From Ignavibacteriales bacterium (GTDB lineage Bacteria; Bacteroidota; Ignavibacteria; Ignavibacteriales; Ignavibacteriaceae): DNA of 13,593 nt. The stretch is taken from positions 1 to 13,593 of the forward strand of contig JAGUXE010000136.1 of assembly GCA_020061995.1 (NCBI GenBank), written 5' to 3'. The notes beneath the pieces are model-generated. The model searched no databases. It was given only the letters and a program-made list of their open reading frames with translations, and was not told the origin of the DNA. Positions 8,204 through 13,593 of the stretch are shown here, in pieces. A program made the position numbers and the translations under genes. Position 1 is the first letter of the stretch. The number at the start of each line of letters is the position of its first letter.

Positions 8204-8232
8204 ATTATACTTAATGATGATTCTAAAGGCAA
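8204..8232 (-). promoter_or_regulatory. porQ promoter, sigma-70 type
   Basis: On the minus strand TTGCCT (8232-8227) is followed by a 17-base spacer and a perfect TATAAT (8209-8204). Transcription should start near 8197, leaving a leader of about 20 bases with the AAGGAA ribosome-binding site just before the porQ ATG. The spacing and sequence are close to the classical bacterial consensus and do not resemble the TAnnTTTG box known from Bacteroides-type sigma factors. Confidence 0.65.
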
Positions 8233-8367
8233 GGTAAATATTGAGAAGGATTCAAAAATGTGTTGCCAGAAAACTTGAAAAAGTATTTATCCTCGACATA
8301 GAATGAATTTTCCTTTGGTAAAAAAAAATGACATCTTTAACACTAAAAAAAAACAAATTAGTAAATA

Positions 8368-8586
8368 ATGATAATCATATATCCGATTTTAAGTGAACAA
8401 GTTCAAAAATTAAAGGATGAAATTGATATAATTATTTTTAATAGAATAAAACAACAGATCGAAGTTACAGAAACCGGTAAAAAAAGTATTTTTTCGGCAA
8501 ATATCATTCTTTGTGAAAGGAACCTGCCGGAATCAATTGCCGCTGATGTAGTGAAACCCTTTTTTGGTAGTCTTAATTTGGAATAG
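8368..8586 (+). CDS. Small hypothetical ORF (72 codons), doubtful
   Basis: I do not recognise this 72-residue product. It begins MIIIYPILSEQVQKLKDEID and ends VVKPFFGSLNLE, with no transmembrane segment, signal peptide or metal-binding motif. In its favour, the composition is a plausible mix of charged and hydrophobic residues, and it fills much of an otherwise empty 515-base stretch. Against it, there is no ribosome-binding site before the only possible ATG, an in-frame stop lies just upstream, and an opposite-strand ORF of similar size overlaps it. It could be a small unknown protein, the remnant of a longer gene, or chance. The rest of the stretch (8179-8367 and 8587-8693) holds the porQ promoter and a weak stem-loop at 8617-8634; I see nothing else there. 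Confidence 0.35.
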   Translation: MIIIYPILSEQVQKLKDEIDIIIFNRIKQQIEVTETGKKSIFSANIILCERNLPESIAADVVKPFFGSLNLE

Positions 8587-8616
8587 TTCAAAACAGTTTC
8601 ACCTTATCATGTTTTA

Positions 8617-8634
8617 TTCTTTAGATTCTAAGAA
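8617..8634. repeat. Weak stem-loop upstream of the thioesterase gene
   Basis: TTCTT (8617-8621) and AG (8623-8624) pair with CT (8628-8629) and AAGAA (8630-8634) around an ATT loop, with one bulged T. It lies 30 bases after the stop of the doubtful small ORF and 60 bases before the thioesterase start. There is no T-run on either side, so it is a poor terminator and may be chance. Confidence 0.2.
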
Positions 8635-8693
8635 GTTATGAAAAGTTTGCTCCCAAAAGTATTATTCATTAAGAAAGAGAGTTTAGTTACAAT

Positions 8694-9092
8694 ATGAGTT
8701 TTAATTATAAAACAACCATTTCGTTTCATGATTGTGATCCCGCTGGAATTTTATTTTACGGAAGGATTTACTTTTTTATCCATTCAGCTTATGAAGCACT
8801 GATAGCATCATTTAACCTTGACACAGATTATTGGAATAATAGTGAGTATGTTGTCCCAATTATTAAGAGTGAAGCATCTTACAGATTACCATATAAATAC
8901 GGTGATGAAGCACGAATTAAAATAGTTGTAACTCAACTCAAGTCATCTTCGTTCGAATTGAGTTATGAGTGTTATAATCAAAGAGATGAGCTTTGTGTGG
9001 AAGCTAAGACGGTTCATGTTTTTGTTGACAAGAAGTCGTGGAAGAAAAAATCAATGATTATGAAGTTGCATGAAAATCTTGAAAAAATATAA
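8694..9092 (+). CDS. 4HBT-type hotdog thioesterase, candidate DHNA-CoA hydrolase (MenI)
   Basis: This 132-residue protein is a single hotdog-fold acyl-CoA thioesterase of the 4-hydroxybenzoyl-CoA thioesterase/YbgC class. The signature HDCDPAGILFYGRIY (12-26) contains Asp15, which corresponds to the catalytic aspartate of the Pseudomonas enzyme, and is followed by HSAYEALI (30-37). The length is usual for the family, and it should act as a cytoplasmic oligomer. Its 3' end is only nine bases from the end of menE on the opposite strand. The visible men operon contains no thioesterase, although one is needed to hydrolyse 1,4-dihydroxy-2-naphthoyl-CoA between MenB and MenA. Cyanobacteria and plants use a thioesterase of this same Asp-type class for that step. 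I therefore infer MenI function, but leave the symbol blank because 4HBT proteins vary widely in substrate. The alternative is a general YbgC-like thioesterase. Confidence 0.82.
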   Translation: MSFNYKTTISFHDCDPAGILFYGRIYFFIHSAYEALIASFNLDTDYWNNSEYVVPIIKSEASYRLPYKYGDEARIKIVVTQLKSSSFELSYECYNQRDELCVEAKTVHVFVDKKSWKKKSMIMKLHENLEKI

Positions 9093-9112
9093 TTCGGAGA
9101 ATTATTTCTTTT
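9082..9112. terminator. Bidirectional intrinsic terminator between the thioesterase gene and menE
   Basis: A perfect seven-base-pair stem, ATAATTC (9089-9095) and GAATTAT (9099-9105), closes a three-base loop (GGA). On the minus strand the stem is followed by one A and then six T (9087-9082), a classic terminator for the menHBAE transcript. On the plus strand it is followed by TTCTTTT, a weaker tract that ends the thioesterase transcript. The stem overlaps the stop codons of both genes. It is AT-rich and so only moderately stable. Confidence 0.6.
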
Positions 9113-10574
9113 CTAGCATTGATAAAATTTCTCCCCGTTTGATTTTCCCAAGTTCAGTTTTAGGTAGTTCCTTCAGAAAGATAATTTGTTTTGGAATTTT
9201 ATATCCGGTTAAATATAATTTGAGAAAATCTTTAATCTCACTTTTAGTTACTTTTTCCTCATCTGTTTGAACTATTACCGCACAAACTATTTCACCCCAC
9301 TCCTCATCAGGAATTCCTACTACACATGTTTCTTTAACTGCTTTATTGCTGAGTATAACTTCCTCTATTTCATGCGGATTAATATTCTCGCCACCGGAGA
9401 TAATTAAATCACTTCTTCTGCTAACAATAAATAAAAAGTCCCCGGACAGATATCCATAATCGCCACTATAATATTTCCCATTAATCAATTTGCTAAAAGT
9501 TAAATTTTGATTGTCCATATAACGATCAAAAAGTGTGGGAGATTCTATTATAATCTCACCACTTGATTTGTCTTCAGAATCATATAGAATCTCGATTCTA
9601 ACTCCATCCAATAATCTTCCGGCAGAATTATTGTTACTCTTAAAAGCGTCAGGACTTAGCACACTTATAAAAGCAGCAGTTTCAGAAGATCCGTAAACTT
9701 TATAGGGATTCCAACCTTGTTCAATTCCTTCATTAATCAGATCTGTTACAATTTTCCCACCTCCTAATAAGACTTTGTTTATTTGAGGTGCTTTTGTTTT
9801 TACTTCGAGTAATCTTTTAAACTGAGTAGAAACTAGCGAAATTAAGTTAGGATTTTGTGATTCTATTGCATCCTTCAAATCTTCTGTGCTCATTGATTTT
9901 GGTATGATGACGCTTCCGCCTGACAATAAAGCACGTATTAAAATTTGAATTCCACCAATATGAAATAGCGGTAATGAAAGAAGCCACTTGTTGTCAGTTG
10001 AGTATTTAAAATAATTTTCACCTAATTTAAAACTATTTAGAAGCGATTTAAATTTATGAACTACTCCTTTTGGAATGGAGGAAGAACCTGAAGTAAATAT
10101 TACGAGAGCATCATCGAGTAGATTAAAATTATTTATGTCTAAAGAATTATTTATATCTGAAGCCAAAGAAATATCATCAATAAACATCTTTTGTGAGGAA
10201 GATAAAATGCTTAAATCCGGTAAATGTGAATGAGATAGAAAAGTATTAAACTCGAATTGTGATAGTATATTTGATTGCTCGGCTTCGGTTAAATTACTAT
10301 TTATCAAAACAGGGATTGATCCATTAAGCCAAAGTGCAAAAATGGTTTTTATCGAATTAATATCGTTCAGTGAATGAAGGGGAACAAAATCTTTGGCTTT
10401 AATACCTTTCGCCTGTAATACAAAAAGAGTTTGCTTAACTAAATCGGAAAATTCATGATAGTTAATCTCAATTATCTTTTTTTTATCGTATATAAAGAAT
10501 GCCGGTAAACTCTTAAACTTATTTTTAGCGACGATTAACCAATTAGTTTCAGTAAATTCCGAATATGATTCCAT
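9102..10574 (-). CDS. menE: o-Succinylbenzoate--CoA ligase
   Basis: This 490-residue enzyme of the ANL (acyl-adenylate-forming) superfamily activates o-succinylbenzoate to its CoA thioester using ATP, the step before MenB in menaquinone synthesis. The ATP-binding loop is IFTSGSSSIPKGVVHK (159-174); its centre reads SSS where many relatives have STG. VYGSSETA (293-300) is the adenine-contacting motif, SGDYGYL (370-376) has the ribose-binding Asp372, and RRSDLIISGGENINPHEIE (386-404) is the hinge into the small C-terminal domain. LPKTELGKIKR (470-480) carries the catalytic Lys477. OSB as the substrate is inferred from the men neighbours, since ANL sequence alone rarely fixes the substrate. The ATG is 13 bases after the menA stop, and its GAGGA ribosome-binding site overlaps that stop. 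It is the last gene of the operon, and its end lies within the bidirectional terminator. Confidence 0.9.
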   Translation of the reverse strand: MESYSEFTETNWLIVAKNKFKSLPAFFIYDKKKIIEINYHEFSDLVKQTLFVLQAKGIKAKDFVPLHSLNDINSIKTIFALWLNGSIPVLINSNLTEAEQSNILSQFEFNTFLSHSHLPDLSILSSSQKMFIDDISLASDINNSLDINNFNLLDDALVIFTSGSSSIPKGVVHKFKSLLNSFKLGENYFKYSTDNKWLLSLPLFHIGGIQILIRALLSGGSVIIPKSMSTEDLKDAIESQNPNLISLVSTQFKRLLEVKTKAPQINKVLLGGGKIVTDLINEGIEQGWNPYKVYGSSETAAFISVLSPDAFKSNNNSAGRLLDGVRIEILYDSEDKSSGEIIIESPTLFDRYMDNQNLTFSKLINGKYYSGDYGYLSGDFLFIVSRRSDLIISGGENINPHEIEEVILSNKAVKETCVVGIPDEEWGEIVCAVIVQTDEEKVTKSEIKDFLKLYLTGYKIPKQIIFLKELPKTELGKIKRGEILSMLEKK

Positions 10575-10587
10575 CAGGAAATAATCC

Positions 10588-11475
10588 TCACAACACTAAT
10601 CCAATTGAAAACAATATTCCATATAACGCTGAGAATTTAGCTGTAAGTTCAAGAGTTGAATTAAGTTGATCCCCCTGCAATTCAAACAACATTATGACCA
10701 GTTTGTAAGCAATTGGTAGTGTGAGATAGGGGAGAAATATCCAAATACTTACTTCATAAAAAATGTAGAAAATGAAAGGGACAAAAAAAGATGAAACCAT
10801 CAAAATAAGATATTCATATCGTGAGAAAGCTTTTCCTAATTTAACGGCAAGAGTATTCTTACCTGCAAACCTATCCTGATCGATGTCACGATAATTATTA
10901 ACGACTAAAATGTTTGTTATCAATGCTCCCACCGGAATTGAGGCGAGGAAGGAGAGACTACTAATTTCCTGAGCCTGAACATAATATGTCCCTACGGTTC
11001 CCACTACACCAAAAAATATAAAAACAAAAACATCTCCCAATCCATTATATGCAAGTGGATATGGCCCGGCGGTGTATGCTAATCCGGCAATAATTGATGC
11101 TATCCCCACAATCAAAATTACCATTCCTGTTATGTATACGAGATATAACCCAAGAAGGAATGCTAATCCAAAAGTTAAAACAATAGCAAACTTCATTTCT
11201 TTTGGTGAAACCAATCCTTCATTTAGCACACGAATCGGCCCAACTCTCTTTTTATTATCTGCACCTTTTAGAAAATCATAGAGATCATTCGTAAAATTAG
11301 TAGCGATCTGAATCAATAATGCACAAATTAGAGCAACAAAAGCTAAAATTGGTTCAAAACTTTCTTGCATAAAAGCCAATGAAGATCCGACGATAATTGG
11401 AACAAAAGACGCCAATAAAGTTTTTGGGCGGCTTGCCATAATCCAGATTGCGGTTCTTGAATAATTCTTATTCAT
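10588..11475 (-). CDS. menA: 1,4-Dihydroxy-2-naphthoate polyprenyltransferase
   Basis: This 295-residue integral inner-membrane protein of the UbiA superfamily attaches the polyprenyl tail to dihydroxynaphthoate to give demethylmenaquinone. The first aspartate-rich motif, NDLYDFLKGAD (63-73), and the second, NNYRDIDQDRFAGKNTLAVKLG (193-214), which together bind the Mg-prenyl diphosphate, are both intact. Eight or nine hydrophobic helices are visible (for example 22-35, 42-59, 97-113, 117-134, 148-164, 175-192, 222-240 and 278-295). The start MNKNYSRTAIWIMASRPKTLL matches the usual MenA N-terminus, in which W...RPKTL precedes helix 1. MenA is favoured over UbiA by this pattern and by its place between menB and menE. 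The gap after menB is five bases with no clear ribosome-binding site, which suggests translational coupling. Confidence 0.94.
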   Translation of the reverse strand: MNKNYSRTAIWIMASRPKTLLASFVPIIVGSSLAFMQESFEPILAFVALICALLIQIATNFTNDLYDFLKGADNKKRVGPIRVLNEGLVSPKEMKFAIVLTFGLAFLLGLYLVYITGMVILIVGIASIIAGLAYTAGPYPLAYNGLGDVFVFIFFGVVGTVGTYYVQAQEISSLSFLASIPVGALITNILVVNNYRDIDQDRFAGKNTLAVKLGKAFSRYEYLILMVSSFFVPFIFYIFYEVSIWIFLPYLTLPIAYKLVIMLFELQGDQLNSTLELTAKFSALYGILFSIGLVL

Positions 11476-11480
11476 AATTT

Positions 11481-12314
11481 CTAAGGTAACTTAGGAAATT
11501 TTGTAAAGTCAGGTTTTCTTTTTTCAAGATATGCTTTTTTACCTTCTTGAGCTTCTTCAGTCATATAATAAAGAAGTGTCGCGTTACCGGCAAGTTCCTG
11601 AATTCCTTGTTGTCCATCTAATTCAGCATTGAATGCTGATTTCAGCAGACGGATTGAGAGAGGAGATTTTTCAAGAATTTCTTTTGCCCAAATTACACCT
11701 TCTTCTTCAAGTTGTTCCACAGGAACTACCTTATTTACTAAACCCATTTCATAAGCCTCTTGAGCATTATATTGTCTGCATAGAAACCATATTTCTCTAG
11801 CCCTTTTTTGTCCCACCAGTCGAGCAAGATAACTCGCTCCAAAGCCCCCATCGAAACTTCCTACTCTCGGTCCAGTTTGACCGTAAATTGCATTATCAGC
11901 AGATATGGTAAGATCACAAACTACGTGTAAAACATGCCCACCTCCAATTGCATAACCTGCTACCAATGCTATCACCGGTTTTGGAATACTTCTAATCAGT
12001 TTTTGGAGATCGAGAACATTGAGACGAGGGACTCCATCTCCGCCAACATAACCTTGATCACCTCTAATTCTCTGATCACCTCCGGAACAGAAAGCATATT
12101 TTCCGTCTTCTGTTGGACCTTTTCCGGTTAGTAAAACTACACCAATTGATTGATCTTCGCGTGCATCAATAAATGCATCATACATTTGAATTATTGTTTC
12201 AGGACGAAAAGCATTTCTAACTTCAGGGCGATTAATAGTTATCTTAGCAATACCATCCATCTTTTCATAAATAATATCCGAATATTTTTTTGATTCTTTC
12301 CAATCGAAAGACAT
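11481..12314 (-). CDS. menB: 1,4-Dihydroxy-2-naphthoyl-CoA synthase
   Basis: This 277-residue crotonase-fold enzyme closes the second ring of the naphthoquinone by an intramolecular Claisen condensation of OSB-CoA. The family signatures are all present: [11 protein letters not shown] (28-38), the oxyanion-hole segment AFCSGGDQ (74-81), [12 protein letters not shown] (119-130), and [14 protein letters not shown] (146-159). The C-terminal tail ends [12 protein letters not shown], as in most MenB proteins. Gln146, Gly148 and Trp176 align with the E. coli residues Gln154, Gly156 and Trp184 that hold a bicarbonate cofactor. This is therefore a type I, bicarbonate-dependent MenB, not the type II form with an aspartate in place of the glycine. 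The ATG has a strong GAGGA ribosome-binding site five bases upstream, in the 23-base gap after menH. It is the best-conserved protein in the operon. Confidence 0.97.
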   Translation of the reverse strand: MSFDWKESKKYSDIIYEKMDGIAKITINRPEVRNAFRPETIIQMYDAFIDAREDQSIGVVLLTGKGPTEDGKYAFCSGGDQRIRGDQGYVGGDGVPRLNVLDLQKLIRSIPKPVIALVAGYAIGGGHVLHVVCDLTISADNAIYGQTGPRVGSFDGGFGASYLARLVGQKRAREIWFLCRQYNAQEAYEMGLVNKVVPVEQLEEEGVIWAKEILEKSPLSIRLLKSAFNAELDGQQGIQELAGNATLLYYMTEEAQEGKKAYLEKRKPDFTKFPKLP

Positions 12315-12337
12315 TTTATCCTCTTTAAATTTTGTTG

Positions 12338-13162
12338 TTATTTTTGATTTTGTAAAAATGAGCTAAGCAAATTTACAAATTCTTCCGGTTTTTCCAGATG
12401 TATATTATGTCCGGTATTTTTTACGATTTTCAATTTTGAATTTGGTAACAGTTGGTTCATCTCTTTATTAATACTTAAATATTTGTCATCAAGTTCTCCC
12501 GTTATCAATAAAGTTTTAACATGAAATTCTGATAAATAATTCCACAAATCAGGCATTATTCCGAGACTGAATCCTTTCAATGATTCAATCAATCCATCTT
12601 TATTTAATTCAATCATTCGATTAAATAAAATTTCTTTTTTTTCTTCTGAAAGTTTTTTTTGAGAACTAAAGAGGGGAAGATTCTTCCAATAAATGGCGAA
12701 ATCATCGATTGAATTATTTTGTATAAATTCTGCTAATTCTAAATCAGATTTAGTGCGAAGTTGGCGTTCAAGTTTTGTTTTCAATCCGGGAGAAGAACTT
12801 TCTAATATCAGTGACGATAGATTGTCATTATGCTTAGAAGCATAAGAAAGTGCTATTCTTCCTCCCATCGAATAACCGACAAGATTTATTTTATCAATAT
12901 TTAAATACTTGACAAGTTCATCAATCAAATTAACCATGAACTCAGTAGTATAAAAATAGGTCTCTTTAGGAGTACAGCTGTTTCCAAATCCGGGTAGATC
13001 TATAGTTATCCAATTATAGGATTTGGGGAGAAGAGAAATGACTTCATTCCAATCACGCGAATCGTTTGCGAAACCATGTAAAAAGAATAAGATGGGATTC
13101 GTATTGTCGAGTGAAAAACTCGTTTTATAAAAAAAATCGTATCCTTGATATTTGAAAATCAT
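12338..13162 (-). CDS. menH: SHCHC synthase (MenH), alpha/beta hydrolase
   Basis: This 274-residue alpha/beta-hydrolase should eliminate pyruvate from SEPHCHC to give SHCHC, the step after MenD. The oxyanion region is [12 protein letters not shown] (27-38), the nucleophile elbow is GYSMGGR (96-102) with Ser98, and ESSSPGL (121-127), [10 protein letters not shown] (159-168) and GELDDKY (222-228, probable catalytic Asp225) are all characteristic of MenH. His252 in GHNIHLE completes the triad. Many alpha/beta-hydrolases are mislabelled MenH, but here the motifs and the men operon agree. The start ATG overlaps the stop of the upstream M28 gene as ATGA, so translation is probably coupled. menB follows after 23 bases. 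Confidence 0.92.
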   Translation of the reverse strand: MIFKYQGYDFFYKTSFSLDNTNPILFFLHGFANDSRDWNEVISLLPKSYNWITIDLPGFGNSCTPKETYFYTTEFMVNLIDELVKYLNIDKINLVGYSMGGRIALSYASKHNDNLSSLILESSSPGLKTKLERQLRTKSDLELAEFIQNNSIDDFAIYWKNLPLFSSQKKLSEEKKEILFNRMIELNKDGLIESLKGFSLGIMPDLWNYLSEFHVKTLLITGELDDKYLSINKEMNQLLPNSKLKIVKNTGHNIHLEKPEEFVNLLSSFLQNQK

Positions 13163-13593
13163 TTTGTTTCAGCAACAACATCGGATCGGAATTGCAACGA
13201 ATATATAAGTTTTGTAAGTAAACTTCCAACTTCGGTTAAAGTTTCAATTCCAATATTCCTCATATCATCTTTGTGAGTATGCCAGTAATTTCTGCGTTCA
13301 TTTCCGGTATTTGCTCCAATCAAATCAGAATCAATAATATTTATTGTTTTTATTCCTGCTTGATTTAGTGGAATATGGTCATCATAAACCGGGCTTGATT
13401 CAAAGACTGAGAAGTGCGATGCATTCATTTTTTCTGCTAAATTCCAAACGAGATCAACTATATCTCTTGCATATTGTAATGAACTTCCCTCTTTATAAAA
13501 TTTCGCTTCAATATCACCCACAAGATCGAGTAAAATACCGAAGTGGGGATTAAAATTCTCTGGTTTATTTACTGCAAAATATTTTGCACCGAG
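13159..13593 (-). CDS. M28-family metalloenzyme, glutaminyl-peptide cyclotransferase-like, C-terminal part
   Basis: The reading frame is open from the right edge of the window to the TGA at 13161-13159, so about 144 C-terminal residues are visible and the start lies outside. The motifs are those of zinc-dependent M28 proteins of the glutaminyl-cyclase type. GILLDLVGD has the third zinc-ligand position Asp23, DDHIPLNQAG has the active-site Asp-Asp-His around residue 73, and NYWHTHKDD has the last zinc-ligand His105 (numbers are counted from the window edge). In human glutaminyl cyclase the same blocks read LLDL, DDHIPF and WHT. The enzyme would convert N-terminal glutamine of exported proteins to pyroglutamate, or else act as an aminopeptidase. 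The signal peptide and the first zinc ligands cannot be seen. It overlaps menH by four bases (ATGA) and so sits within the men operon, with no evident link to quinone chemistry. Confidence 0.82.
   Translation of the reverse strand, partial: LGAKYFAVNKPENFNPHFGILLDLVGDIEAKFYKEGSSLQYARDIVDLVWNLAEKMNASHFSVFESSPVYDDHIPLNQAGIKTINIIDSDLIGANTGNERRNYWHTHKDDMRNIGIETLTEVGSLLTKLIYSLQFRSDVVAETK

Noticed and set aside
8403..8591. Minus-strand ORF of 62 codons overlapping the small plus-strand ORF
   Set aside because: It begins at TTG without a ribosome-binding site, and its product resembles the antisense of the plus frame; the plus ORF with an ATG is the better of two weak candidates.
13519..13521. GTG at 13521 as the start of a 120-residue protein
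   Set aside because: The frame stays open to the window edge, and the conserved LLDL block of the M28 fold lies upstream of this GTG, so it is an internal valine.

Overview
The window is AT-rich, gene-dense bacterial DNA. It probably comes from the Ignavibacteria/Chlorobi side of the Bacteroidota superphylum. This placement is inferred from a PorQ-type outer-membrane protein of the type IX secretion system, a fused aspartokinase/homoserine dehydrogenase, a single-chain glycyl-tRNA synthetase, an M28 glutaminyl-cyclase-like enzyme and a menaquinone operon. Two exported proteins also have signal peptides ending in Ser-Gln, as is usual in that group. No mobile elements, CRISPR arrays, rRNA or tRNA genes were seen.

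Region 1 (1-2828, minus strand) is an aspartate-family amino-acid block. thrA (bifunctional aspartokinase/homoserine dehydrogenase) is followed 21 bases later by asd (aspartate-semialdehyde dehydrogenase), which runs off the left edge. Together they carry out the first three steps from aspartate to homoserine. Region 2 (2829-4565) is a secreted Sel1-repeat protein on the minus strand, with a divergent intergenic region that holds an imperfect palindrome and a promoter-like TATAAT box. Region 3 (4566-8178) has glyQS and an exported TPR protein on the plus strand. They meet porQ (minus strand) in a convergent junction with one base between the stop codons. porQ has a near-consensus sigma-70-type promoter.

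Region 4 (8179-8693) holds only a doubtful 72-codon ORF. Region 5 (8694-13593) is devoted mostly to menaquinone. A minus-strand operon reads M28 enzyme (partial) - menH - menB - menA - menE with very tight spacing, including an ATGA overlap, and enters from beyond the right edge. Facing it on the plus strand is a hotdog-fold 4HBT-type thioesterase that may be the missing DHNA-CoA hydrolase (MenI). The two units share a compact bidirectional terminator. MenH, MenB, MenA, MenE and the putative MenI cover most steps between SEPHCHC and demethylmenaquinone. menC is not in the window, nor are menF, menD or the final methyltransferase.

I found no clearly new system. The points most worth following are the thioesterase as a candidate MenI, the glutaminyl-cyclase-like enzyme together with Ser-Gln signal peptides, an apparent CTG start for the Sel1 protein, and the unusual nucleotide-binding loop of the homoserine dehydrogenase half of ThrA.
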